From assembly GCF_000720485.1 (NCBI RefSeq), contig NZ_JOAX01000035.1:1-64000 (forward strand): a DNA stretch of 64,000 nucleotides, given 5' to 3'. The stretch is from Streptomyces ochraceiscleroticus (GTDB taxonomy: Bacteria > Actinomycetota > Actinomycetes > Streptomycetales > Streptomycetaceae). The notes under the pieces were generated by a model. It worked only from the letters and a program-made list of their open reading frames with translations. It was not told the origin of the DNA and searched no databases. This document shows positions 54,716-63,261 of this stretch, one piece after another (position 1 is the first letter of the stretch; each line of letters opens with the position of its first letter). The translations under genes and the position numbers were made by a program.

Positions 54716-55357
54716 TTGCAGCTGGTTGTCGCGCGGATCGGGCGCGCCCATGGGATCAAGGGCGAGGTCACGGTGGAGGTGCGCACGGACGAGCCGGAGC
54801 TGCGGCTCGCCCCGGGCGCGGTCCTGACCACCGACCCCGCGTCCACCGGCCCGCTGACCATCGAGACCGGTCGCGTGCACAGCGGTCGCCTGCTGCTGCG
54901 CTTCGAGGGCGTGAAGGACCGCACGGCCGCCGAAGCGCTCCGTAACACCCTGCTGATCGCCGAGGTCGACCCCGAGGAACTTCCCGAAGACCCCGAGGAG
55001 TTCTACGACCACCAGCTCATCGACCTCGACGTGGTGACCGAGGACGGTGTCGAGGTCGGCCGCATCGTCGAGATCTCCCACCTGCCGTACCACGACCTGC
55101 TGATCGTCGAGCGCCCCGACGGGAGCCAGGTCATGATCCCGTTCGTCGCGGAGATCGTGCCGGAGATCGATCTCGAGGAGCAGCGAGCGGTGATCACCCC
55201 GCCGCCGGGGCTGCTCGACGACGCCCAGGCGGAGGTCGCCTCCAGCCGGGAAGCGGACGCCGACGCGAGCTCCTCGAGCACGCCCGAAGGCGGCCCGGCG
55301 CCAGAAGACGGCGAGGCCCCCGAAGGCGGTCGGGCAGCGCGCGGTGAGGACGCCTGA
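54716..55357 (+). CDS. rimM: Ribosome maturation factor RimM
   Basis: A 213-residue 16S rRNA processing factor binding S19. [18 protein letters not shown] at the start, [19 protein letters not shown], then a PRC-barrel part ([36 protein letters not shown]). The start is TTG 54716: it follows GAGG by 6 bp and gives the known N-terminus. The GTG at 54662 lies in the hairpin region and is unlikely. The C-terminal 40 residues are acidic and disordered. 2 bp before trmD. Confidence 0.95.
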   Translation: MQLVVARIGRAHGIKGEVTVEVRTDEPELRLAPGAVLTTDPASTGPLTIETGRVHSGRLLLRFEGVKDRTAAEALRNTLLIAEVDPEELPEDPEEFYDHQLIDLDVVTEDGVEVGRIVEISHLPYHDLLIVERPDGSQVMIPFVAEIVPEIDLEEQRAVITPPPGLLDDAQAEVASSREADADASSSSTPEGGPAPEDGEAPEGGRAARGEDA

Positions 55358-55359
55358 TC

Positions 55360-56175
55360 ATGCGTCTCGACGTCGTCACGATCTTCCCCGAGTACCTCGA
55401 ACCGCTGAACGTCTCGCTGGTAGGCAAGGCACGTGCCCGGGGGCAGCTGGATGTCCGCATTCACGACCTGCGTGAGTTCACCCACGACAAGCACAACACC
55501 GTGGACGACACCCCGTACGGCGGCGGCCCCGGCATGGTCATGAAGCCCGAGCCGTGGGGCGAGGCGCTGGACTCGGTCATCGCGTCGGGCGAGGGGGAGG
55601 AGCGGCCGGTGATCGTCGTCCCGACGCCCAGCGGCCGGCCCTTCACCCAGCAGCTCGCCGTCGAGCTCTCCGAGAAGCCGTGGCTGGTCTTCACCCCGGC
55701 CCGCTACGAAGGCATCGACCGCCGCGTCATCGAGGAGTACGGCGACCGGCTGGACGTCCGCGAGGTCTCCATCGGCGACTACGTGCTGGCCGGAGGCGAG
55801 GCGCCCGTCCTGGTCATGGTCGAGGCCATCGCCCGCCTCCTCCCCGGAGTGCTCGGCAACGCCGCGTCCCATCAGGACGACTCCTTCGCACCCGGGGCGA
55901 TGGCCGACCTCCTGGAGGGGCCGGTCTACACCAAGCCCCCGGAGTGGCGCGGCCGCGGCATCCCCGAGGTGCTGCTCAGCGGCCACCACGGCAAGATCGC
56001 CCGCTGGCGCCGCGACGAGGCGTTCCGCCGTACGGACCGGAACCGCCCGGACCTGATCGAACGCGCCGACCCCGCCGTCTTCGACAAGAAGGACCGCGAA
56101 ACCCTCTCCATTCTGGGGTGGGCCCCGGGACCGGACGGGCGATTTGGGCGTACGACCGAGGCCATGGAAGAATGA
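55360..56175 (+). CDS. trmD: tRNA (guanine(37)-N1)-methyltransferase
   Basis: A 271-residue SPOUT enzyme. MRLDVVTIFPEYLEPLNVSL at the start, VDDTPYGGGPGMVMKPEP, RYEGIDRRV and the knot region GDYVLAGGEAPVLVMVEAIARL are all standard. It methylates G37 to keep reading frame. Co-transcribed with rimM. Confidence 0.97.
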   Translation: MRLDVVTIFPEYLEPLNVSLVGKARARGQLDVRIHDLREFTHDKHNTVDDTPYGGGPGMVMKPEPWGEALDSVIASGEGEERPVIVVPTPSGRPFTQQLAVELSEKPWLVFTPARYEGIDRRVIEEYGDRLDVREVSIGDYVLAGGEAPVLVMVEAIARLLPGVLGNAASHQDDSFAPGAMADLLEGPVYTKPPEWRGRGIPEVLLSGHHGKIARWRRDEAFRRTDRNRPDLIERADPAVFDKKDRETLSILGWAPGPDGRFGRTTEAMEE

Positions 56176-56284
56176 GCCGCTGCTGTGCGTCCGGCGCGCG
56201 CCCCTGCCACAGGGGGAACGACGCCCGCCCGACGGACCGGCACCCGGACTCCTCGTCCGGCTTCCGAACCATCATCACGAATTC

Positions 56285-56308
56285 CGCTGATGACCTGTGG
56301 CATCAGCG
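56285..56308 (+). promoter_or_regulatory. Leader hairpin before rplS
   Basis: CGCTGATG (56285-56292) and CATCAGCG (56301-56308) form an 8-bp stem with an 8-base loop ACCTGTGG, 16 bp before the L19 start codon. Autogenous leader hairpins upstream of rplS occur in other bacteria; whether this is one is inference. Confidence 0.45.
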
Positions 56309-56324
56309 AAGAAAGCAGTAGGTC

Positions 56325-56672
56325 ATGCACCTTCTCGACTCCGTCGACGCCGGGTCGCTGCGCAGCGACGTCCCCGCCTTCCGCCCGGGTGACACCGTCA
56401 ACGTCCACGTCCGCGTCATCGAGGGCAACCGCTCCCGTGTGCAGCAGTTCAAGGGCGTCGTCATCCGCCGTCAGGGCGCCGGCGTGCGCGAGACCTTCAC
56501 GGTCCGCAAGGTCAGCTTCTCCGTCGGCGTCGAGCGCACCTTCCCGGTGCACACCCCGATCGTTGAGAAGATCGAGGTCGTGACCCGCGGTGACGTCCGT
56601 CGCGCCAAGCTGTACTACCTCCGTGAGCTGCGCGGCAAGGCCGCCAAGATCAAGGAGAAGCGCGAGAGCTGA
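56325..56672 (+). CDS. rplS: 50S ribosomal protein L19
   Basis: A 115-residue protein at the 30S-50S interface. [25 protein letters not shown] and [18 protein letters not shown] are family signatures. Ends the translation block; normal length. Confidence 0.97.
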   Translation: MHLLDSVDAGSLRSDVPAFRPGDTVNVHVRVIEGNRSRVQQFKGVVIRRQGAGVRETFTVRKVSFSVGVERTFPVHTPIVEKIEVVTRGDVRRAKLYYLRELRGKAAKIKEKRES

Positions 56673-56720
56673 GCAGCCGTACGGTGTCCTTAACCCCGGG
56701 CCGGATAGGCTCTGGGCTCG

Positions 56721-57581
56721 ATGGACACCGACGCACAGCCTTCAACGCTCCCGGAGCGCGACTCCTCTCCAGCCCCTGACCAAGGGGCGGAGCAGGGGTC
56801 GCGCTTCGGGTGTTTTTCTTGGCGGCGGAAGCGGCCCGCGAGCGTGTCCGGCGAGGGGCCGGCGGCGGAGTCCGGCGAGAGCCGCGAGGAAAGCCGCGAA
56901 GAGGCCGCTGCGCGCCCGCTGCTGCGGCGGGGCCCGGTTCTGCTGATGCTGGCCTGTCTGGCCTTCGTGGGGCTCCTCAGCGCCTTCGTCGTCCAGCCGT
57001 TCCTGATCCCCAGCTCGTCGATGGAGAACACGCTCCAGGTCGGCGACCGGGTACTGGTGAACAAGCTGGCGTACCGATTCGGCGGCGAACCGCGCCGGGG
57101 GGACGCCGTGGTGTTCGACGGCACCGGATCGTTCGTACAGGAGGAGCCGGCCGGCAACCCGGTGACGGAGCTGCTGCGCGGGGCCGGAGCCGCGGTGGGC
57201 CTGGTGCCGCCCGCGGAGACGGACTACATCAAGCGTGTGATCGGCGTCGGCGGGGACCGGGTGACCTGCTGCGACAAACGGGGACGGATCAAGGTGAACG
57301 GCGAACCGGTGGACGAGCTCTATCTCCACCCCGGAGACAGCCCGTCGGACGTGCCTTTCGACGTGGTCGTGCCCAAAGGGAAGCTGTGGGTCATGGGAGA
57401 CCACCGTGCCAGGTCGAGTGACTCCCGCGACCACCTGGGCGACCCCGGTGGCGGCACCGTTCCGCTGGACAAGGTGATCGGCCGCGCCGACTGGATCGGC
57501 TGGCCGGTCGGCCGCTGGACCTCTCTGGAGCGGCCCCGCGCGTTCGACGGCATACCGGCTCCGGCAGGGCCCCATGGGTAA
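56721..57581 (+). CDS. sipW: Type I signal peptidase (first of four)
   Basis: A 286-residue membrane protease removing signal peptides. A ~70-residue acidic/basic cytosolic N-terminus precedes one TM segment (GPVLLMLACLAFVGLLSAFVV). Box B IPSSSMENTL carries the catalytic Ser, box D DYIKRVIGVGGD the catalytic Lys, and GDHRARSSDSRDH is box E. Four adjacent sip genes (sipW, X, Y, Z) occur in Streptomyces lividans; the symbol is given by order. TAGGCT at 56706-56711, 9 bp before the ATG, may be its -10. Confidence 0.92.
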   Translation: MDTDAQPSTLPERDSSPAPDQGAEQGSRFGCFSWRRKRPASVSGEGPAAESGESREESREEAAARPLLRRGPVLLMLACLAFVGLLSAFVVQPFLIPSSSMENTLQVGDRVLVNKLAYRFGGEPRRGDAVVFDGTGSFVQEEPAGNPVTELLRGAGAAVGLVPPAETDYIKRVIGVGGDRVTCCDKRGRIKVNGEPVDELYLHPGDSPSDVPFDVVVPKGKLWVMGDHRARSSDSRDHLGDPGGGTVPLDKVIGRADWIGWPVGRWTSLERPRAFDGIPAPAGPHG

Positions 57582-58698
57582 CAGGGGGCGCCCGCGTCAC
57601 GGGCACCACCGCACAGGCGCACCATCGGAGGGCCCCGCTACGGAGGTGCGCGGCTCCGTACCGGACGGCGCGCACGGCTCCGGTATGCGCGGCGCCGACT
57701 CCTATGGCGCGGACCTCGGCGGGGGCGGCACCGCGACCCGTACGACCGTGCCGGCGACCGGTGGGCGGGCCGACAGGCGACGCCAGGCCAAGCGCATCAA
57801 GAGGCGCAGGCAGCGTTCGTACCTGAAGGAGATACCGATCCTGATCGGGGTGGCGCTGGCGATCGCCCTGGTCCTGAAGACGTTCCTCGTACAGGCATTC
57901 GTGATCCCGTCGGGCTCCATGGAGCAGACCATCCAGATCGGTGACCGGGTGCTCGTCGACAAGCTGACCCCGTGGTTCGGCGCCGAGCCGCACCGGGGGG
58001 ACGTGGTCGTCTTCAAGGATCCGAACCACTGGCTCGCGGGCGAGCGCACCACCGTGGCCGACGACGCGGTGGGCGTCAAGCAGGTCAAGGAAGCGCTCAC
58101 CTTCATCGGGCTGCTGCCGTCGGCGGACGAGCAGGACCTGATCAAGCGGGTCGTCGCGGTGGGCGGCGACACCGTCAAGTGCTGTGACAAGAGCGGCAGG
58201 GTCACCGTCAACGGGACGCCGTTGAGCGAGCCGTACGTCCACCCGGGCAATCCGCCCTCGCAGTTGAAGTTCGAGGTCAACGTGCCGACCGGGCGGCTCT
58301 TCGTCATGGGGGACCACCGGTCCAACTCCGCCGACTCCCGGTACCACCTGGACGAGCCGTACCGGGGGACGGTCGCGGAGAGCAGTGTCGTGGGCCGCGC
58401 CGTGGTGATCGCCTGGCCGTTCGACCATTGGAAGCGCCTGGAAGAGCCCGATACGTACGCTTCTGTACGCGACGCGCCGGGCGCACCGGCGACGGCGGCT
58501 GTGGCGCCGCATAGTGTGTCACCCGAAGGTTTGACCGTCCTCCCGACCCCTGCGGAACTCCCGCTCGTTATGGGAGTGGTGGGCCTGCACCGTTTGACGA
58601 GCAGGCGGCGGCTTGGAGTAAGGAGTGAATGTGGGGGACGTGGCGGTCGGCGCGCGGTCCGGAACCGAAGAGCCCGAAGAACCAGAGGGGCGCGATAG
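57574..58698 (+). CDS. sipX: Type I signal peptidase (second of four)
   Basis: A 374-residue protease, longest of the four. TM segment IPILIGVALAIALVLKTFLVQAFV; catalytic Ser in IPSGSMEQTIQIGDRV; Lys in DLIKRVVAVGGD; GDHRSNSADSRYH as box E. The C-terminus adds ~60 residues with a weak hydrophobic segment (ELPLVMGVVGLH) and a very basic Arg/Gly tail, which overlaps the start of the next gene by 68 bp. The ATG overlaps the sipW stop by 8 bp. Confidence 0.92.
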   Translation: MGNRGRPRHGHHRTGAPSEGPATEVRGSVPDGAHGSGMRGADSYGADLGGGGTATRTTVPATGGRADRRRQAKRIKRRRQRSYLKEIPILIGVALAIALVLKTFLVQAFVIPSGSMEQTIQIGDRVLVDKLTPWFGAEPHRGDVVVFKDPNHWLAGERTTVADDAVGVKQVKEALTFIGLLPSADEQDLIKRVVAVGGDTVKCCDKSGRVTVNGTPLSEPYVHPGNPPSQLKFEVNVPTGRLFVMGDHRSNSADSRYHLDEPYRGTVAESSVVGRAVVIAWPFDHWKRLEEPDTYASVRDAPGAPATAAVAPHSVSPEGLTVLPTPAELPLVMGVVGLHRLTSRRRLGVRSECGGRGGRRAVRNRRARRTRGAR

Positions 58699-59593
58699 GT
58701 CCCCCGTAGCGGACGTGGCCCATCAGGAGCAGCAGCCGCAGGACGCTGGACAGGAGAGGGAAGAGGAGAACGGCGGCGTGACGAAGGACAAGAAGCCGCC
58801 GCGCTCCTTCTGGAAGGAGCTGCCGCTCCTGATCCTCATCGCCCTGGCGCTGGCCCTGGTCATCAAGACCTTCCTGGTGCAGGCGTTCTCGATCCCGTCC
58901 GACTCGATGCAGAACACGCTGCAGCGCGGCGACCGGGTGCTGGTGGACAAGCTGACCCCGTGGTTCGGCGGGAAGCCGGAGCGCGGCGAGGTCGTCGTGT
59001 TCCACGACCCGGGCGGCTGGCTCAATGAAGTGCCCACGCCGACGCCGAATCCGGTCCAGAAGGTCCTCAGCTGGATCGGCCTGATGCCGTCCGCGGAGGA
59101 GAAGGACCTGATCAAGCGGGTCATCGCGGTCGGTGGTGACACGGTCGAGTGCAAGGGCACCGGACCGGTGAAGGTCAACGGCAAGGCGCTCCAGGAGGAT
59201 GCGTACCTCTTCGCCGGGAACACCCCGTGCGGTGACAAGCCCTTCGGCCCGATCAAGGTGCCCGAGGGCCGGATCTGGGTGATGGGCGACCACCGTCAGG
59301 ACTCCCTGGACTCGCGCTACCACCAGGACCTGAAGGGCAATGGCACGGTGTCGGAGGACGAGGTCGTGGGCCGCGCGTTCACGATCGCCTGGCCGGTCAA
59401 CCGGTGGTCGCTGCTTCCGGTGCCGGACACCTTCGACCAGCCGGGGCTGAGCCAGGCGATGGCCGCGGCGCCGGCGGCGCTGGGTGTGGCCAGCGCGGTG
59501 CCGATCGTGCTGTGGCGGCGCCGGCGGGTGCTCGCAAAGCTGCCCGCCAACGTGGCGGTGGGAGCGACCGGCAAGGAGCCCCGCGAGCGCTGA
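58631..59593 (+). CDS. sipY: Type I signal peptidase (third of four)
   Basis: A 320-residue protease with two TM segments: LPLLILIALALALVIKTFLVQAF and a C-terminal anchor AAPAALGVASAVPIVLW followed by Arg. Catalytic Ser in IPSDSMQNTLQRGDRV, Lys in DLIKRVIAVGGDT, box E GDHRQDSLDSRYH. GTG 58631 follows AAGGAG with 5-bp spacing; GTG 58625 overlaps that site. In Streptomyces SipY is the main secretory peptidase, by published work in Streptomyces lividans. Confidence 0.92.
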   Translation: MGDVAVGARSGTEEPEEPEGRDRSPVADVAHQEQQPQDAGQEREEENGGVTKDKKPPRSFWKELPLLILIALALALVIKTFLVQAFSIPSDSMQNTLQRGDRVLVDKLTPWFGGKPERGEVVVFHDPGGWLNEVPTPTPNPVQKVLSWIGLMPSAEEKDLIKRVIAVGGDTVECKGTGPVKVNGKALQEDAYLFAGNTPCGDKPFGPIKVPEGRIWVMGDHRQDSLDSRYHQDLKGNGTVSEDEVVGRAFTIAWPVNRWSLLPVPDTFDQPGLSQAMAAAPAALGVASAVPIVLWRRRRVLAKLPANVAVGATGKEPRER

Positions 59594-59705
59594 CCGCACG
59601 GCCCGTAGGTGAGGGATCTGTGTGCGTCCGGCGGACGTGTCGTCGATGCGCCGCGTACGTCGGGAAACGGCGCCCGAAGGCTCTCATCGGACCGTCGGCC
59701 GAAGG

Positions 59706-59735
59706 CTGACTGGGGAATGTAACCCCAGGTAAGGT
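59706..59735 (+). promoter_or_regulatory. Putative sipZ promoter
   Basis: CTGACT (59706-59711) and TAAGGT (59730-59735), spacer 18 bp; the spacer holds GGGG-AATGTAA-CCCC. Separates sipZ from sipW-X-Y. Confidence 0.5.
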
Positions 59736-59784
59736 GCCGTCCCGGATCTTCGACGCGGGGCGGCCCGCGGGGTGGGAGCGCGGG

Positions 59785-60513
59785 ATGAGCGGGAGCAAGG
59801 GACGTACGAGCGGCGGCCACGGCCGGACCGCGGGCAGCGTGCTGTCCGGTCTGGCGGTGGCCGTCGGCTGTGTGCTGTTCCTGGGCGGATTCATTTGGGG
59901 CGCGGTGCTCTACCGGCCGTACACGGTCCCGACCGATTCGATGGCGCCCACCATCGCGGCCGGTGCCCGGGTCCTGGCACAGCACGTGGACGGCTCCGAG
60001 GTGCGCCGCGGCGACGTCGTGGTCTTCAGGGACTCCGTGTGGGGCGACATGCCCATGGTGAAGCGGGTCGTCGGGGTGGGCGGCGACAAGGTCGCCTGCT
60101 GCAATGCCGACGGCAGGCTCACCGTCAACGGCAAGCCCATCGAAGAACCGTATCTCCAGGGCAACGGCCCGGCGTCTCCCGTCGGCTTCAAGGCCGCGGT
60201 CCCCCAGGGCCAGCTCTTCCTGCTCGGTGATCACCGCAGTGACTCCATGGACTCGCGGGTGCACCTCACGGACGGCGATCACGGTGCCGTGCCGCGCGAT
60301 GCGGTCGACGCCCGGGTGGACGCCAGGGCGTGGCCGATCGGGAGCTTCGGCATGCTGCAGCGGCCTACGGCCTTCGAGGCCCTGCCCGGCGGCACGTCTC
60401 AGCCCGGCCCGGTGCAGCCCCTCGTGGTGGCGATCGTGGCCGGCGCGGTGCTGATACTGGGGGGAGCGGCATACGGGCCGATCGCGAACCGGAGGAGGCG
60501 TACGCGTGTCTGA
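59785..60513 (+). CDS. sipZ: Type I signal peptidase (fourth of four)
   Basis: A 242-residue protease. TM1 AGSVLSGLAVAVGCVLFLGGFIWGAVL; catalytic Ser in VPTDSMAPTIAAGARV; Lys in MVKRVVGVGGDK; box E GDHRSDSMDSRVH; C-terminal TM PLVVAIVAGAVLILGGAAYG with Arg-rich end. VPTDSM differs from the IPSxSM of the other three, suggesting different substrate preference. ATG 59785 follows GGGAGCG. It has its own promoter and overlaps the Nudix gene. Confidence 0.91.
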   Translation: MSGSKGRTSGGHGRTAGSVLSGLAVAVGCVLFLGGFIWGAVLYRPYTVPTDSMAPTIAAGARVLAQHVDGSEVRRGDVVVFRDSVWGDMPMVKRVVGVGGDKVACCNADGRLTVNGKPIEEPYLQGNGPASPVGFKAAVPQGQLFLLGDHRSDSMDSRVHLTDGDHGAVPRDAVDARVDARAWPIGSFGMLQRPTAFEALPGGTSQPGPVQPLVVAIVAGAVLILGGAAYGPIANRRRRTRV

Positions 60514-61039
60514 AGCGGATACCGGTACACAGGAGAAGACCGGAATACCGGCGGGCACCGCGTTGCGGCGCGTCTCCCGGGTGATCCTGCTCGACCCCGA
60601 GGACCGGGTTCTGCTGATGCACGGCTTTGAACCGGACGAACCGTCGAGGACCTGGTGGTTCACGCCGGGCGGCGGTCTGGAGGGCACCGAGAGCCGCGAA
60701 GAGGCGGCCCTGCGGGAGCTCGCGGAGGAAACCGGGATCACGGACGCGGAGCTCGGCCCCGTACTGTGGCGGCGGCACTGCTCGTTCCCGTTCGACGGGC
60801 GGCGCTGGGACCAGGACGAGTGGTACTACCTGGCGCGTACACGCAACACCGCGACCCGCCTGAGCGGCCTGACGGAGCTGGAACGGCGCAGCGTGGCCGG
60901 GCTGAGGTGGTGGACGGTGACGGAACTCTCCGCATCGCATGAGACGGTGTATCCGACCAGACTTGCCGAGCTGTTGCGCACGCTGCTCGACGAAGGACCC
61001 CCTAGTGCGCCAGTGGTCCTGGAGACCGAGAGTGTCTGA
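60506..61039 (+). CDS. Nudix hydrolase
   Basis: A 177-residue hydrolase. The Nudix box GGGLEGTESREEAALRELAEETG (positions about 51-73) has all the Glu metal ligands. RRVSRVILLDPEDRVLLMHG is the typical first strands; RRHCSFPFDGRRWDQDEWYY follows. Substrate unknown. The GTG overlaps the sipZ stop by 8 bp, so it is in the sipZ operon. Confidence 0.92.
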   Translation: MSEADTGTQEKTGIPAGTALRRVSRVILLDPEDRVLLMHGFEPDEPSRTWWFTPGGGLEGTESREEAALRELAEETGITDAELGPVLWRRHCSFPFDGRRWDQDEWYYLARTRNTATRLSGLTELERRSVAGLRWWTVTELSASHETVYPTRLAELLRTLLDEGPPSAPVVLETESV

Positions 61040-61077
61040 CGCACAATAGGGGGACGCACGGCTGAAGGGGATCTGCC

Positions 61078-61386
61078 ATGAGCGCCGAGGACCTCGAGAA
61101 GTACGAGACCGAGATGGAGCTGAAGCTCTACCGGGAGTACCGCGATGTCGTCGGACTGTTCAAATACGTGATCGAGACCGAGCGCCGGTTCTATCTCACC
61201 AACGACTACGAGATGCAGGTGCACTCCGTTCAGGGTGAGGTCTTTTTCGAAGTCTCCATGGCGGATGCCTGGGTGTGGGACATGTACCGCCCGGCCAGGT
61301 TCGTGAAGCAGGTCCGCGTGCTGACCTTCAAGGACGTGAACATCGAGGAGCTGAACAAGAGCGACCTCGAGCTGCCGAGCGGCTGA
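61078..61386 (+). CDS. DUF2469 family protein
   Basis: A 102-residue protein: MSAEDLEKYETEMELKLYREYRDVVGLFKYVIETERRFYL, VWDMYRPARFVKQVRVLTFKDVNIEEL. It is highly conserved in actinobacteria beside YraN, comM and rnhB, which is diagnostic of DUF2469. Acidic, soluble. ATG follows GAAGGGGA. Function unknown. Confidence 0.93.
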   Translation: MSAEDLEKYETEMELKLYREYRDVVGLFKYVIETERRFYLTNDYEMQVHSVQGEVFFEVSMADAWVWDMYRPARFVKQVRVLTFKDVNIEELNKSDLELPSG

Positions 61387-61549
61387 GTGACCGTTTCCTC
61401 GTGACCGGCCGGCGAACGTTCCGCTGCCACGCGCGGCGCGGTCATTTCACCCCCACGGGTGACGGCTTTATGCACAACCGCTGAGTTGTCCACCAAGATC
61501 CAATACTCGGCGGCAGAAGCGTCACAGTCGGTGCCGGAGGTGGTGCCGA

Positions 61550-62065
61550 ATGAACGCCACAGCAGAAAACGCAGCGATCGGCAGCGGTACAGCAGAGCCC
61601 GTACGAGCCCGGTCGGGCCCCCGCCCGCCGCGAGCGGCCGACTCGGCAACGACACGACGCAAGCGCCCGCGAGGCCGGGGCAGCCCCGGCGGCTGCGCCC
61701 GTGGCGGCTGCCGCCGCTCCGGACTGGGGCGATACGGCGAAGACCTCGCCGCCCGATGGCTGACCGCTCACGGCATGCGCATCCTCGACCGGAACTGGCG
61801 CTGCCGCTTCGGAGAGATCGACATCGTCGCCGCCGACGCCGACGCGTTCGTCGTCTGCGAGGTCAAGACCAGACGCGCAGGCCCGTACGAACACCCCATG
61901 GCGGCGATCACGCCCACGAAGGCGCGCCGTCTGGGACTCCTCGCCGAGCACTGGACCGCGGCGCACGGAGGCCCGCCCCCGGGCGGCGTCCGCATCGATG
62001 TGATCGGTGTCCAGCTCCCCGCCCGCGGCGCGCCCGTCGTGTCCCACGTGCGGGGGGTGACCTGA
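61550..62065 (+). CDS. YraN/UPF0102 family predicted nuclease
   Basis: A 171-residue protein. The domain ([44 protein letters not shown]) has the Glu-Asp-ExK catalytic pattern of the Holliday-junction resolvase-like fold. The N-terminal 55 residues are a basic low-complexity extension (possibly a later start). The stop overlaps the comM start by 1 base (TGATGG). YraN-comM-dprA is a conserved actinobacterial order. Confidence 0.88.
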   Translation: MNATAENAAIGSGTAEPVRARSGPRPPRAADSATTRRKRPRGRGSPGGCARGGCRRSGLGRYGEDLAARWLTAHGMRILDRNWRCRFGEIDIVAADADAFVVCEVKTRRAGPYEHPMAAITPTKARRLGLLAEHWTAAHGGPPPGGVRIDVIGVQLPARGAPVVSHVRGVT

Positions 62066-63261
62066 TGGGATTCGCCCGTACGTGCTCGGTCGCGCTGGTC
62101 GGCGTCGAAGGCGTGGTCGTCGAGGTGCAGGCCGACCTCGAACCAGGCGTCGCGGCCTTCACCCTCGTCGGCCTGCCCGACAAGAGCCTCATCGAGTCAC
62201 GCGACCGGGTGCGCGCCGCCGTGGTCAACTCCGGCTCCGAGTGGCCGCAGAAGAAACTGACCGTCGGCCTCAGCCCGGCCTCCGTCCCCAAGGGCGGCAG
62301 CGGCTTCGACCTGGCCGTCGCCTGCGCCGTCCTCGGCGCCGCCGAGCTCATCGACCCACGCGAGCTCACCGACCTCGTCATGATCGGCGAGCTGGGCCTG
62401 GACGGCCGGGTACGACCGGTGCGCGGCGTGCTGCCGGCGGTCCTGGCAGCCGCCGACGCGGGGTACCGCCAGGTGGTCGTCCCCGAGCGGACCGCTGCGG
62501 AGGCATCGCTCGTCCCGGGGATCTCCGTCCTGGGCGTCCGCAGCCTGCGCCAGCTCATCGCCGTGCTCACCGACGGGCCGGTGCCCGAGGAGGAGGACGA
62601 GGGCGACGAGCCGGGCCGCCCGGACCCGCTGCTCGCCGGACTGGTCGTACCGGGCGCGGGGTCCTGCGCCGGGCTGCCTCCCGACGCCCGCCCGCCGGAC
62701 ATGGCCGAGGTCGCGGGCCAGCACGGCGCCCGCCGCGCCCTCGAGGTGGCTGCCGCCGGACGGCACCACATCTTCCTCAAGGGGCCGCCGGGGGCAGGCA
62801 AGACCATGCTCGCCGAACGGCTTCCCGGCCTGCTGCCGCCCCTGTCGCCCAAGGAATCACTGGAGGTCACCGCGGTGCACTCGGTGGCGGGCATGCTCCC
62901 GCCCGGTCAGCCCCTGGTGAGCCGCCCGCCGTACTGCGCACCGCACCACTCCGCCACGATGGCCTCGCTCGTCGGCGGCGGCAGCGGACTGCCCCGGCCC
63001 GGAGCGGTGTCCCTCGCCCATCGAGGTGTCCTGTTCATCGACGAAGCCGCTGAATGCAACGCCAAGGTGCTCGACGCCCTGCGCCAGCCCCTGGAGTCCG
63101 GGCACGTCGTGGTCGCCCGTGCCGCCGGAATGATGCGGCTCCCGGCCTCCTTCCTGCTGGTCCTCAGTTATGCGGGTTCGGACATGTCCTTGTTAGCGTC
63201 CAGCGGTGCGAACGAGAGACACGGGCGTGCTGGGGTGGCGGGTGTTCTTCACGCGTCGTGA
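62065..63261 (+). pseudogene. comM: ComM/YifB Mg-chelatase-like AAA+ protein, truncated by insertion
   Basis: The first ~367 codons encode a normal ComM: N-terminal [22 protein letters not shown], Lon-like FTLVGLPDKSLIESRDRVRAA, Walker A GPPGAGKTMLAERL and Walker B GVLFIDEAAEC, through MMRLPASFLLVL near 63164. The expected continuation (AANPCPCG) is missing; 32 foreign residues follow to a stop at 63259-63261. ComM normally has about 500-540 residues, so the C-terminal third is lost. ComM is a branch-migration helicase for natural transformation. The break coincides with the start of an integrase gene. Confidence 0.85.
63180..63189. promoter_or_regulatory. Palindrome GGACATGTCC at the element end
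   Basis: A perfect 10-bp palindrome 16 bp before the integrase start. It may be a recombinase or repressor site. TTATGC with TGTTAG 17 bp downstream could be a promoter around it. Confidence 0.35.

Noticed and set aside
61485..61493. TTGTCCACC as a third DnaA box
   Set aside because: One mismatch at a conserved position and single; expected by chance in 64 kb.
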